The notes beneath the pieces are model-generated. The model made no database searches. It was not told the origin of the DNA and saw only the letters and a program-made list of their open reading frames with translations. Positions 26,533 through 35,183 of a DNA stretch of 64,000 bases are shown here, one piece after another. The stretch is from an uncultured Bacteroidia bacterium (GTDB lineage: Bacteria > Bacteroidota > Bacteroidia > Bacteroidales > UBA932): NCBI GenBank assembly GCA_902788095.1, contig CADAIT010000003.1, positions 1-64,000 on the forward strand, in the 5' to 3' direction. Position numbers and translations under genes: made by a program. Position 1 is the stretch's first letter; each line of letters opens with the position of its first letter.

Positions 26533-27046
26533 GTGTGGTCAAGATTTTAATAGCATTTACTGCGTCTTCCATTGTAATACCTACTTTTGGATTGGTGCAA
26601 ATAAGATGATGGTTCTGCTCCGGCAAGAAATCCGACATATCGTCAAGAATAACGTACTCGCAACCACCTGGGGCATATAATTCTATCCAGCGTTTCACTT
26701 CATTTCCTTTGCCCGCCAGCATTGCTATGTTATCGAAATTTTCAAGATCGATATCGAGAATGTCCGTCGGCGCATAGTCCGGGGTCACGCTGTGAATCTT
26801 CCCGGGTAGTCCTCGTTTATTCCACATGTCTTTAATTCTGTCGAATCCTTCTATCTTCCACGATGAATTGATCACTAACAAGGCATCTGGGACAGCGTCA
26901 AGAATCATTTTTAAATTATCGACAGCATCTGGATCAAATAATTGACCGTATTCATCATAACGAGACTTATTCTCAAACGTTAGTTGAGCCTGATATTTTT
27001 CGGTGTTAAGAACGCCGTCAAAATCCAAGAATATTGCTTTCTTCAT
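26519..27046 (-). CDS. HAD-fold protein (Swiss Army Knife RNA-repair type HAD)
   Basis: 175 residues. The HAD nucleophile motif FLDFDGVLNTEKY is at residues 5-17, VINSSWKI (motif II region) near residue 78, and EYVILDDMSDF (acidic motif) near residue 130. It resembles HAD domains associated with RNA-repair or defence loci rather than metabolic phosphatases. The 14-bp overlap with the helicase-nuclease gene points to a two-gene unit. The substrate is unknown; a phosphate at a nucleic-acid end is plausible. Confidence 0.75.
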   Translation of the reverse strand: MKKAIFLDFDGVLNTEKYQAQLTFENKSRYDEYGQLFDPDAVDNLKMILDAVPDALLVINSSWKIEGFDRIKDMWNKRGLPGKIHSVTPDYAPTDILDIDLENFDNIAMLAGKGNEVKRWIELYAPGGCEYVILDDMSDFLPEQNHHLICTNPKVGITMEDAVNAIKILTTHADR

Positions 27047-27080
27047 GCGATTGATATAATAAATGTCTATTGCGGTGATA

Positions 27081-27088
27081 CAAAGGTA
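27081..27088 (-). promoter_or_regulatory. -7 box (TACCTTTG) of the HAD-helicase unit
   Basis: TACCTTTG on the minus strand, 34 bp before the HAD ATG at 27046. No -33 TTTG is evident. Confidence 0.5.
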
Positions 27089-27129
27089 ACTATTTTTGTC
27101 ATGAAGTAGAATTGCCAGTGATATGGTAA

Positions 27130-27666
27130 CTACTTAGTGTCATGACGTAATTCAAACTCCTTTTTAAACGGCAGATAGTTTCCAGTGGAACTGTTCCGTC
27201 TTGAATTGACATCATCAAGGATTGCGAAGACCACTTTTTTGAACTGGTCCTTGAATTCCGGTTCTTCGAAAACTTCGTGGAAGATCCTGGCCACCTGTGC
27301 AGGCGGGTTGGCAAAAGCTCCGCAGCCAAGCGCACCCAGCACCAAGGCATCATGGCGATGTTCTAATGCAATGCGGAGAATGGTCCGTATCTTATTCTTC
27401 GTCTGCGCCTGCTCTTTAGGGAACATGAGGCCGTTTTTGTCAAGCGAAGGATGTGAAATGCCTGCTACTGAGACAACTGATGCATGAAACACTTTTTCGG
27501 AGAGCCAGTCAAAGTACTCATTATGCATGAGACTTTTGTCGCCAAGATAGGCCATGTCTCCTGCGATTACAAGTATATCGGCGGCCGGTTTCAAACCGTT
27601 CTTGAAAAGCCATCCCCTGTTTGCCTGCATTTCGATGTGCAGGTCTGATGCGTATTGTATTGTCAT
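27130..27666 (-). CDS. Fusion of a metallophosphoesterase N-terminus with a PARG C-terminus
   Basis: 178 residues. Residues 1-57 (MTIQYASDLHIEMQANRGW; DILVIAGDMAYLGDKS; NEYFDWLSE) are the start of a calcineurin-like phosphoesterase with DxH and GD motifs but without the later GNHE and His motifs. From about residue 62 it is the C-terminal half of a bacterial-type poly(ADP-ribose) glycohydrolase (TIGR02452-like): VVSVAGIS, HRHDALVLGALGCGAFANPP, VARIFHEVFEE. The PARG N-terminal part is missing. The join looks like a deletion that fused two genes in frame. Whether the product works is doubtful. Its ATG lies 5 bp from a -7 box. Confidence 0.7.
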   Translation of the reverse strand: MTIQYASDLHIEMQANRGWLFKNGLKPAADILVIAGDMAYLGDKSLMHNEYFDWLSEKVFHASVVSVAGISHPSLDKNGLMFPKEQAQTKNKIRTILRIALEHRHDALVLGALGCGAFANPPAQVARIFHEVFEEPEFKDQFKKVVFAILDDVNSRRNSSTGNYLPFKKEFELRHDTK

Positions 27667-27671
27667 AGGTC

Positions 27672-27679
27672 CAAATATA
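27672..27679 (-). promoter_or_regulatory. -7 box (TATATTTG) abutting the ATG at 27666
   Basis: TATATTTG on the minus strand ends 5 bp before the ATG, so the transcript would start at or next to the start codon (leaderless). Confidence 0.5.
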
Positions 27680-27703
27680 TCATTTATACCCTAATCAGCC
27701 AAA

Positions 27704-28423
27704 TCATTGCAAGACTTGCAAATTCCCGTCTTCGGTCAGCCTGAAGGACCTGTGGCAGTCAAGGCTGGCGAAGTGCTTGCCGATGACGGGATCCGTTTCC
27801 TGCTGGCTGTGGCCGTAAATCTGGTATATGTTGGGAATCTCATAGAATTCATCGCTCATGTCTTCCACGTCGGACCAGACAGGACTGCCGTAAGGGCTTC
27901 GGCCCCAGCGGGAGTAAGGGATGTCGGCAAGCGCCTGCAACAAAAGGGGCCTTCGTTGCACATCTGTCCAAAGCGCATTGAGCGCACCTCCGATACTGTC
28001 AGGCTTTTGCAAGTCGAACAGTTCTTTGTGCAAGACAAGCCAGCCCCACATCACGCCGGCATGGGTAAAGAGAAACTTCTTTCCACCAATCTCGGCCCCA
28101 CAGGCCATCTGGAACAGGCTTGCATTATCCAGAATGGTTTTCTTGTTGCGGGCGTCGTGAATGTAGTCATATCGGCCTCCTTCAAGCCTGCCGTCGATAT
28201 AGTGAAGGTCGTGATTGCCGAGAAGCAGAGTAACGCCCTCCGGGTTCTCCCTTTTCAGCGCAATGATTTCCTCGAAGCGTGGAAAGACTTCCCACGGCGC
28301 GATGCCCTCATACTCATAAGGGTCCAAATAGTCTCCCAGGAAGACGATGTGCTCCTTCCCAAGGTTCTCTTTCACGGGCTTCTCCCAGAAGTCCCGTCCG
28401 TGTACGTCAGGTATGATAATCAT
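27704..28423 (-). CDS. Calcineurin-like metallophosphoesterase
   Basis: 239 residues, apparently intact. PPP-type motifs: IIIPDVHGRDFW (D.HG) at the N-terminus, VFLGDYLDPY (GDxxD), LLLGNHDLHY (GNHD) near residue 68, FTHAGVMWGW (H near 115) and YGHSQQ near 205. It hydrolyses phosphoesters; the substrate is unknown. It starts 4 bp after the stop of the broken phosphoesterase gene upstream, and ends just before the phosphoesterase-PARG fusion, so three related pieces stand in a row. Confidence 0.85.
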   Translation of the reverse strand: MIIIPDVHGRDFWEKPVKENLGKEHIVFLGDYLDPYEYEGIAPWEVFPRFEEIIALKRENPEGVTLLLGNHDLHYIDGRLEGGRYDYIHDARNKKTILDNASLFQMACGAEIGGKKFLFTHAGVMWGWLVLHKELFDLQKPDSIGGALNALWTDVQRRPLLLQALADIPYSRWGRSPYGSPVWSDVEDMSDEFYEIPNIYQIYGHSQQETDPVIGKHFASLDCHRSFRLTEDGNLQVLQ

Positions 28424-28427
28424 GGCC

Positions 28428-29326
28428 TTACTTTAATATTTGAATTGCCGTATCAACATTCCCTTCTGTAAGGCCCGTACCTTTGTCTACTACTACATGA
28501 CTGAAATCATCATAGACCTGTGTACCAACGTATACGAAGCGAACATTGCCAGGAAATAGCGCCACCCTTTGGCCAATAGCCTCTTTCAATGATTGTCCAT
28601 CTTCGGCGGAAACCTCTGTAATGTCGCTTGCGTACGCCTTTAAGCGTTCAAAGGATGCCCTCTGCTCAACAGTTGTCGGTGCGATGGCAGGATCAAGAAA
28701 TACGATTCTCTTCTCTCCGTTTGCTCCGGACACTGCATTGAGACCAGCCTCCTTCCGCGCAGCTTCCACCTGCGCCTCAATTCTTGCTTTCACCTCTGCA
28801 AAGGATATGGGACGAAAGTCATTGTTGTCAACACCAACGTCATACTGGAGCGGGAAAAGCATCTTCAGTCGCGGCATATCAAGTCCGGTATGCGAGAACG
28901 GACCGCTATGCACATGGCCGAAGAGCTACCAGACGTCACGGTAGGAACCGCCATAGCAGAGAAAAGGATTGTGGTTGAATATGATACTCTGTTCTCCCAC
29001 ACGGATGGTCATCTGCTGGGTCACCTTTTCAAAGCGCTGCATGAAGCTCTGCTTGATATTCTTCATGTCGTGGTTCCCAAGGATAAGATAAATCTTTCCG
29101 TTAAGCAGGGGCATGATACTGTTCCAGCCGGTGGATTTCCCCAGGCAGAAATCACCCAGATGGAATACGATGCCGTCCTCCGGTACGACTTCGTTCCAAC
29201 GCCGGATGAGCTCCTCATTCATTTCATTAACATCAGCAAAGGCCGGCCGCTGAAACGGATGATGTTTGCATGGCAAAAATGCGTATCTGAGGTGAACCAA
29301 AGATTATCCGGTTCAAACTTATAAAC
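28428..29326 (-). pseudogene. Metallophosphoesterase gene broken by a TAG and a frameshift
   Basis: The 5' part reads NLWFTSDTHFCHANIIRFSGRP, then a one-base frame change near 29243 leads to FADVNEMNEELIRRWNEVV, FHLGDFCLG and YLILGNHDMKN. An in-frame TAG at 28926-28928 follows GGSYRDVW, after which the same frame continues LFGHVHSGPFSHTG and YDVGVDNNDFRPISF, the normal C-terminal end. About 95 further residues (GEKRIVFLDPAIAPTTVEQR onward) are unrecognised and may be a second domain. The region from 28913 down could still be translated alone. Confidence 0.75.
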
Positions 29327-29364
29327 CGTGTCAAGTCATTCTGTCATTATATATATGTTTTGGA

Positions 29365-29392
29365 GCCTGCGCCAAAAATGTCCGGCGCAGGC
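29365..29392 (-). terminator. Hairpin after the BspA/Big_2 lipoprotein gene
   Basis: A perfect 9-bp stem (GCCTGCGCC/GGCGCAGGC) with a 10-base loop, 17 bp downstream of the stop at 29409. The following bases are AT-rich but not a clean T-run. Confidence 0.5.
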
Positions 29393-29408
29393 ATAAATTT
29401 ATGATTTA

Positions 29409-31316
29409 TTATTCAGTAGTCCAACCTTCGGGAATTCCGCTTGTCCCAGTAAGGGCCCATGCCGCATCCGGATGCTTGACAAAGGTGCCGCTCCCGGCTA
29501 CGCCGCTTACCCAGTTCGTGCAGTAGGACGCGATGTATTTGTCGGTAAGCTCGAATTCGGCTTCGCCGTCCCAGGTATCCCGCATGCACTTTGTCGCCGT
29601 CATCTTGATGTAATTGAGGTTGGTGCAGCCGTTAAACATCTTCTCGTAGCACCAGAGCCAAAGCACGGAAGCTTCAAGGTCCGGTGCCCTCCGGAGTTTA
29701 GTGCAGTTTTCGAACATATACTGGTAGCACATGACGGCAAGATTTGTTGCAGGGAGCGAAGGCGCTGTCTCCAGGCCGCTGTTGCCGAACATCCTTGAAT
29801 AGCAGGCGTATGCCATGGTTGTCGCCGGAAGCTCAGGAGCCTTGGTAAGAGACTCGCAGCCGTTGAACATATGACTGTAGCAGGTAGTGGCAAGAGAAGT
29901 GGCGGGAAGCTTCGGAGCCACAGTAAGTTTTTTGCAGCGCTGGAACATTCCGGTATAGCAATCCTGTGCCAGCTCGGTGGCAGGAAGTACGGACGGGCCA
30001 TTCGTCAAATCCGGACATTCCATGAACATGAACTGGTAGCAGCCGCGTGCAAGGGATGTCGCCGGAAGCTCGGGCGCCACCTCGATGCCGGTTTTTTCAT
30101 ACATCCACGTGCAGCACCAGGGAGCCAATTCCGTCGCACTCATTTCGGCGGCCGCTTTCAGGGACGAGCATTCGCAGAACATGGCGCTGTAGCAGTCCTC
30201 TTCCAGTTTCCGTGCGGGAAGTTTCGGAGCCCGCGAAAGTTTGCTGCATCCATAGAACATATTCCGGTAGCAGGAGGGGCTGAGGTCCGTGGCCGGCAGC
30301 TCAATGTCATAGTCCGGATGATTGACGATGTTTTCATTCTGGAAGAACAACTTGAAGAATGCGTATTTCCCAGTGACGGCCGTATGGGATTCATACTCGT
30401 CACCATAAATCAGGCTCATCAGGTTGCCGTACAGATAGAAGTCTCCGTTATAGCATCGGAAGGTCGTCACAGAGAATCCTTTTTCGGAGTCGCCTGTCAC
30501 ATAACATTCGTTGTTCCCTCTGAACCAGACTCTCTCTCCTGCTTTTACCTGAATGCGGATGATGAGCTCGTTCGATGTTTTCCACCCCGTATTCTCCAGC
30601 GCATAGTCAATGGTGAGTCCGTTGGGGTTGGCCAGACTGATATAGCCTCCGGAAACGGATTCGAGGCACATGCCCCCGTAGGAGAACGGGACGCTCACTT
30701 TCACTGTGCAGCTCGCGGTAAATTCTCCTGCCGACGCCGTGATAGTCGCTTCTCCCTCGGAGATGGCCGTCACAAGGCCGTTTTCAACGCTTGCGACATC
30801 CGAATTTGTAGAAGTCCAGACGATGGTTTTGTCCGTAGCGTCTTCCGGAAGGACGGAGGCAGTCAGCAGGAAGGTCTCTCCAACCAGAATATCGGCCGAA
30901 GTCCTGTCGAGTGATACGGATTCGATAGGAATGACTCTGGCAGCGACGATGACAGCGCATGTGGCCTTTTTCCCATCGCAGCTGACGGTGATGGTGCATG
31001 ACCCTTCCGCAACTGCGGTAACGCTGCCAGAAGGGGAAACGGATGCCACTTCCGCATCAGAGCTCTCCCATTCCAGCGCTTTTTCGGTCGCGTCAGAGGG
31101 TGCTATGGTAGCCTCCAGCAGGGCCTCGCCACCGACGGTCATGCCGAGCGAGGTGTAGTTCAAGGAAATGCTCTGAACGTGCACTACTGTAGGGGTAGAG
31201 GGTTGCTCGTTGCCCTGCTTGTTTCCGGGTTCCGGTTTGATTATTTCTGGTTCAAGGGTGGGCGTACAGGCAAGGGTCGCTATGAGAAGGAAGAGGAGAG
31301 TGATGAACTTTTTCAT
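29409..31316 (-). CDS. Surface lipoprotein with Big_2 domains and BspA-like repeats
   Basis: 635 residues. Lipobox LIATLAC puts the lipidated Cys at residue ~17. Two Big_2 Ig-like domains follow (VQSISLNYTSLGMTVGGEA; ESVSLDRTSADILVGETF, each ending in a TCAV- or SCTV-type strand). After a ~150-residue linker come nine repeats of about 24 residues with the pattern LPAT.LA..CY..MF..C..LT.AP, related to BspA/LRR_5-type repeats. A C-terminal AWALTGTSGIPEGWTTE module ends the protein. It is probably exported to the cell surface for adhesion or binding. It sits downstream of the ClpP/Gre operon but looks unrelated to it. Confidence 0.8.
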   Translation of the reverse strand: MKKFITLLFLLIATLACTPTLEPEIIKPEPGNKQGNEQPSTPTVVHVQSISLNYTSLGMTVGGEALLEATIAPSDATEKALEWESSDAEVASVSPSGSVTAVAEGSCTITVSCDGKKATCAVIVAARVIPIESVSLDRTSADILVGETFLLTASVLPEDATDKTIVWTSTNSDVASVENGLVTAISEGEATITASAGEFTASCTVKVSVPFSYGGMCLESVSGGYISLANPNGLTIDYALENTGWKTSNELIIRIQVKAGERVWFRGNNECYVTGDSEKGFSVTTFRCYNGDFYLYGNLMSLIYGDEYESHTAVTGKYAFFKLFFQNENIVNHPDYDIELPATDLSPSCYRNMFYGCSKLSRAPKLPARKLEEDCYSAMFCECSSLKAAAEMSATELAPWCCTWMYEKTGIEVAPELPATSLARGCYQFMFMECPDLTNGPSVLPATELAQDCYTGMFQRCKKLTVAPKLPATSLATTCYSHMFNGCESLTKAPELPATTMAYACYSRMFGNSGLETAPSLPATNLAVMCYQYMFENCTKLRRAPDLEASVLWLWCYEKMFNGCTNLNYIKMTATKCMRDTWDGEAEFELTDKYIASYCTNWVSGVAGSGTFVKHPDAAWALTGTSGIPEGWTTE

Positions 31317-31344
31317 GGCTATAATATATTAACTGTTAATTTTT

Positions 31345-31929
31345 TTAGGCTGAAAGAATATTGTAACGGACAACTCGGCCCGCGATATTGACATCTACGG
31401 ATTCACCAACTTTGCGGCCGAGAAGGGATTTCCCGACTGGCGAGGAACAAGAAATCTCCCGCTTCTCAAGATTGGCATCGTTTTCTCCGACGATGCGGAT
31501 GGTTATCGGCATTTCCATGCCTTGTACTTTTACGGTGATTTTTGAAAGAAGCCGCACTCTGTCAGTGGCAATCTCCTCTCCACTGGTCACATGCGCCGTC
31601 GCAATAAAGCGCTGGACGTTGGCGATCTTCGCAGCAAGAGCCTCAAGAGGCATAAGCGCATTTGCCAGCTCTTCACCAGCCATACGTTCGCGCCCACCTT
31701 CGCCGTAAATTGTTGCATGTAGCGCGGCGTATTCGTTCTGAAGGGACTTAAGTTCAACTTTTTTCTCCTCCAGCATTTCAGGGGTAGCGTAGTGCTGTGA
31801 GTTGTTATCTATGCGGCACAGGCTCGCGTAGGAATTCCCGCGGGCTCTCATACGGTCATCAATGTGATGTCCGCCATAATTTTCGAAGCAATCAGGACTT
31901 GTGTTCTCGGGGTAGTATTCGTTGTACAT
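31345..31929 (-). CDS. Gre-like transcription factor
   Basis: 194 residues. The C-terminal domain is GreA/GreB-like (FKBP fold): KITVKVQGMEMPITIRIVGE and SPVGKSLLGRKVGESVDV. A helical region before it (VELKSLQNEYAALHA; AANALMP-like heptads; KIANVQRFIATAHV) could be the coiled coil that enters the RNA polymerase secondary channel, but the acidic tip (GEGGRERMAGEE) differs from the usual D..EN. The first ~55 residues are extra. It is the last gene of the AAA-ClpP cluster and a second Gre paralog beside the standard GreA at 46314. Confidence 0.75.
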   Translation of the reverse strand: MYNEYYPENTSPDCFENYGGHHIDDRMRARGNSYASLCRIDNNSQHYATPEMLEEKKVELKSLQNEYAALHATIYGEGGRERMAGEELANALMPLEALAAKIANVQRFIATAHVTSGEEIATDRVRLLSKITVKVQGMEMPITIRIVGENDANLEKREISCSSPVGKSLLGRKVGESVDVNIAGRVVRYNILSA

Positions 31930-32024
31930 AATCTTATGGTTTTTGTTTCACTGATGCAAATATATATCGGAAAAACGCCTTATTTCCGGCATTCGAAAAA
32001 GGTCGAAATCTTTCGAATTTCTGC

Positions 32025-32714
32025 TCATTTTTTCGCCAGTACGGAATCAATCATCCCGTATTGCTGAGCCTCGGCGGAGCTCATCCAATAATCCCGGTCG
32101 GCGTCTTTGTATACTTTTTTGAGAGGCTGGCCCGAATGGAGAGCGATAATTTCGTATAGCTCTTTACGGCATTTTTCAATTTCCTTGGCCTCGATAAGGA
32201 TGTCACTGGCTTGTCCCCTGGCTCCTCCAAGAGGCTGGTGAATCATAATCCGGGAATGAGGAAGTGCAGTACGATATCCCTTCTCCCCGGCACAAAGCAG
32301 TACGGCGGCCATTGATGCAGCCATGCCGGTACAGATTGTCTTTACCGGCGGTGAGATCAGGTTCATCGTGTCATAGATCCCCAGTCCAGCCGATACGGAG
32401 CCGCCCGGACTGTTGATGTATAGTGAGATTTCCGCCTTGTCGTCTACTGACGCAAGGAACAGAAGCTGCGCTTGAACGATGTTTGAGACCTCGTCATCAA
32501 TAGGCTGACCGAGGAAGATTATGCGATCCATCATCAGGCGCGAGAAGACGTCCATGGCGGCCACATTGAGCTTACGCTCTTCGACGATTGTCGGATTTAT
32601 CGAGGCGGTGTAGGTATTTGCGTATTGGAATATCGTCAGCGGGGCTACCCTTTGGGCCGACGCAAATTTCATAAATTCATTCATTGTTATCACTTCGTTT
32701 TTCGGGTTACTCAT
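32025..32714 (-). CDS. ClpP-like serine protease (accessory copy)
   Basis: 229 residues from the ATG at 32714 (MSNPKNEVITMNEF), which overlaps the preceding stop by 8 bp; longer starts run into that gene. The catalytic triad is visible: Ser134 in TGMAASMAAVLL, His159 in MIHQPLGGARGQ and Asp208 in DADRDYWMSSAEAQQYG. YINSPGGSVSAGLGIYDTM is the oxyanion-hole segment. It carries a ~40-residue N-terminal extension compared with standard ClpP. ClpP rings degrade proteins fed by AAA+ unfoldases; no ClpX or ClpA is here, only the unusual AAA+ gene two genes upstream. Confidence 0.9.
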   Translation of the reverse strand: MSNPKNEVITMNEFMKFASAQRVAPLTIFQYANTYTASINPTIVEERKLNVAAMDVFSRLMMDRIIFLGQPIDDEVSNIVQAQLLFLASVDDKAEISLYINSPGGSVSAGLGIYDTMNLISPPVKTICTGMAASMAAVLLCAGEKGYRTALPHSRIMIHQPLGGARGQASDILIEAKEIEKCRKELYEIIALHSGQPLKKVYKDADRDYWMSSAEAQQYGMIDSVLAKK

Positions 32715-32943
32715 TTTCATCCCACCACATTCTCCCGGGAAGGAGATCATTGGCTTCCAGTTTCATTTTAATAAGTTTCATTGTGGAATCACGCATGGGT
32801 TTAGCATCGGATACGGCATTCCATAGTCCTTTCCCTACGGCCTTACTGAAAACTTCTTGCTGTTTTGCTGTCAGCCTGTCTAGCTCCAGGAAATTAGAAG
32901 CCGACCTTTGCTCTTCTGTCTTTATTTGCGAAAGTACTCTCAT
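32707..32943 (-). CDS. Small helical protein between AAA+ and ClpP
   Basis: 78 residues from ATG at 32943 (MRVLSQIKTEEQRSASNFLE). It overlaps the end of the AAA+ gene by 50 bp and the start of clpP by 8 bp, so the three are tightly coupled. Charged and helical, ending in PGRMWWDENE. Not recognised; an adaptor or assembly factor for the AAA-ClpP pair is inference from position. Confidence 0.6.
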   Translation of the reverse strand: MRVLSQIKTEEQRSASNFLELDRLTAKQQEVFSKAVGKGLWNAVSDAKPMRDSTMKLIKMKLEANDLLPGRMWWDENE

Positions 32944-34552
32944 CTTTACTGAATTTGATAATTGATTCCAATGTAATAGTATTGGTCCTGTCCATAATGC
33001 TCTCAATTATCGCATTGGCGGCTACTTTATCAATATGCCCACCGGCGAAATTGAATTCTTTCGCGACTACAGCGATGTCTTCGTCTTTTGCCTTTGGCAA
33101 TTTGGACATCCATATCTTCCTTCTTGTATTCTCATCAGGAATATGAAATTCTATCTTAAGCAGGAAACGCCGTTCCATGGCGTCGTCGAGATTGGAAACG
33201 ATGTTCGTGGTTGCCAGCAAAATTCCCTCAAAATCATTAAGTTCTTCGAGGATGATGTTCTGGACAGTATTTGCGCTCCTATCACCTCTGGTGCTCATGT
33301 CGGAAGAACGCTTTCCGAGTATTCCATCCGCCTCGTCAATAAAAAGGATAGGGGCTCTGTATGAAATAGCTTCAATATAGCGGAAATTCCTGAACAGGTC
33401 CCGGTAGTTTCTTTCTGCTTCGCCGCAGTATGAACCGGTGAGTTTGGAAGCATCTACTATAATTAAGTTACGATGCGTCTCCCTGGCAATCTGACGGACA
33501 AGTTCAGTTTTCCCTGTTCCGGGAGCACCGTGTAAAATACCGGATACGGAAGCGTTCAAATGGTTTTCTTTCAGGGCTGCTGCAATCCTTTGATACTCGT
33601 TTACATCGGCCATCATCCGGAGTCGGGCAATTCCATTCTCGTCTTCTGCATTGTAAAAGAGCTGCTTTTCCTCAATTTCATTCCACAAGGTAACACGACT
33701 TTGCCCCATAATAGCAGCAACATCAATCAGATCTTCGCAACCACCGAAGAGTTTTCGGCACACCCCGACAGAGAGGATTATATTGTTCTGCTTGATAAGG
33801 TCGGAATCATTGTCGCCTTGAGCCGCGTATAGCATCGCCCATCCGCGTTTAAGCATCGTCTTAACGGCCGGATTTTTTCTGTTTGCTTTGGATCCGGATG
33901 TGAAATTGCACACAAACTTGCAGCAAAGATGGATGAACTGTTCAAATTCACTGTTATTAAGAAGCTCCATATGGTTCTCCTCATAAAATTTGCTCATCCT
34001 ACTTTCCGGATAATCTTTCATGTAGCTGCTTATTTTGCCCGCAAGCGTTGAAGCGATGCCAAATTCATCTTCATCTTCGTCACCATCGCATGAGTATGAC
34101 AGAATATCAATGAATTTCTTTTGAATGATATTCTCCCATGATTCTCCTTCTTCAAGCATTTGAATAGCTTTAGACGTCAGGATAATTCCGGCATTATCAC
34201 TAAGAAACTCCATCAGTCCGGAATCGATGAGTTGGGCTATAGCTACCTCGATTTCAGCAGGAGCAAGATGAAAACTCTTTGACAAATCCTCCGCAGTGCC
34301 GAGAAATCCATCATTATAAGCAAGAGCCATGAGCATTATGGCCATTTGATGAGTTATTTTCAGGCGATTGGCTATCTCGTCATATTCGTGGATAGCTTCG
34401 TCAGTGTCATCCGATGACAGCGACGCTTCAATGCGCTCACATATTCCGATGGGGAGATGCGTGGCTGCCATAAATTTTTCGAAGCTGAACTTTGCCACAG
34501 CCTCCATGTTTTCTGTCGTGCATTCCATGTTTCTAGAAACCCTTGTACTCAT
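32894..34552 (-). CDS. Winged-helix AAA+ ATPase ending in a ClpP-docking-like tripeptide
   Basis: 552 residues. The first ~330 residues contain a winged-helix-like segment (KITHQMAIMLMALAYNDGFL; LAPAEIEVAIAQLIDSGLME) resembling the 126-residue protein encoded just upstream. A classical AAA+ module follows: GILHGAPGTGKTELVRQ (Walker A, ~341), APILFIDEADGILG (Walker B, ~400), ATTNIVSNLDDAMERRF (sensor 1 and Arg finger). The chain ends ...DRRAKVGF. Val-Gly-Phe equals the [LIV]-G-F loop that ClpX uses to dock on ClpP, here at the extreme C-terminus. With clpP 180 bp downstream, a dedicated unfoldase-protease pair is proposed. The start overlaps the upstream stop by 4 bp. Confidence 0.85.
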   Translation of the reverse strand: MSTRVSRNMECTTENMEAVAKFSFEKFMAATHLPIGICERIEASLSSDDTDEAIHEYDEIANRLKITHQMAIMLMALAYNDGFLGTAEDLSKSFHLAPAEIEVAIAQLIDSGLMEFLSDNAGIILTSKAIQMLEEGESWENIIQKKFIDILSYSCDGDEDEDEFGIASTLAGKISSYMKDYPESRMSKFYEENHMELLNNSEFEQFIHLCCKFVCNFTSGSKANRKNPAVKTMLKRGWAMLYAAQGDNDSDLIKQNNIILSVGVCRKLFGGCEDLIDVAAIMGQSRVTLWNEIEEKQLFYNAEDENGIARLRMMADVNEYQRIAAALKENHLNASVSGILHGAPGTGKTELVRQIARETHRNLIIVDASKLTGSYCGEAERNYRDLFRNFRYIEAISYRAPILFIDEADGILGKRSSDMSTRGDRSANTVQNIILEELNDFEGILLATTNIVSNLDDAMERRFLLKIEFHIPDENTRRKIWMSKLPKAKDEDIAVVAKEFNFAGGHIDKVAANAIIESIMDRTNTITLESIIKFSKDESTFANKDRRAKVGF

Positions 34553-34929
34553 TTTATATCCAATAATTTAGAGAAGCAATAGTGATTATAAATACGCTCT
34601 TTGGTGCGTGACGTTATATCTAAATTGAACTCCGACAAAACAGATGGTTCAATATAGGATCTCTTCTCCAACTCTGTCAAAGAAGATGACACTGCATTTT
34701 CTTCGAATGCTATCTGAGATGAGACCTCTTCCAGGGTGACCATTTCACCATCCAGGTGTTCCAGCATCCAAACCAGGAGAGCCGATGATGCAAAGTCAAG
34801 TCCCAAATGGTTATAGAAGTCATCGTAAGCATCCCTGACATCCGGGTTGTCTAAAAGTTGCGTAGTTCTGAAGCTGCCGGTTATCAGAGCGGCGCTATTA
34901 CTGAATTGATCAATATATGTCTCCATCAT
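34549..34929 (-). CDS. Small winged-helix-like protein of the AAA-ClpP operon
   Basis: 126 residues. DFASSALLVWMLEHLDGEMV, then LEEVSSQIAFEENAVSSSLTE and LEKRSYIEP read as a winged helix similar in layout to the N-terminal part of the AAA+ protein encoded next. Stop and start overlap by ATGA. It may be a substrate-recognition partner or regulator; no family is known to me. Confidence 0.55.
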   Translation of the reverse strand: MMETYIDQFSNSAALITGSFRTTQLLDNPDVRDAYDDFYNHLGLDFASSALLVWMLEHLDGEMVTLEEVSSQIAFEENAVSSSLTELEKRSYIEPSVLSEFNLDITSRTKERIYNHYCFSKLLDIK

Positions 34930-34937
34930 GTAAGGGG

Positions 34938-35183
34938 TTAAAGATCCAGGCAGTTTTCATAAATACCTCTTGCTATTACATAGGCCTGTTTGTCCGTACA
35001 GTAGCATCTGGAGTATTTCTTTATCTGCCGTAGAATAGTCTCTGCCACAACGGCAGCGTAGGAGTCGGCAGCCATATCAATTAGTGCGGAAAGGAGACTC
35101 GTCAATTGTTCTTTTACATAAGCGTTAGAGCATTGATTGCCCATCCTGAGGATCTGTTCCTTGATTCTGTTAATCTGTGCCAT
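34938..35183 (-). CDS. Small hypothetical protein, first gene of the AAA-ClpP operon
   Basis: 81 residues, all-helical appearance (MAQINRIKEQILRMGNQCSN; YVKEQLTSLLSALIDMAADS), with Cys at several positions near the C-terminus (SRCYCTDKQ). Not recognised. It lies 8 bp before the next gene and some 310 bp downstream of the promoter at 35500. Confidence 0.5.
   Translation of the reverse strand: MAQINRIKEQILRMGNQCSNAYVKEQLTSLLSALIDMAADSYAAVVAETILRQIKKYSRCYCTDKQAYVIARGIYENCLDL

Noticed and set aside
31330..31347. TTAACTGTTAA followed by a T-run as a + strand terminator
   Set aside because: No + strand gene ends there; on the minus strand it lies between two genes read in the same direction, and the stem is only 5 bp.
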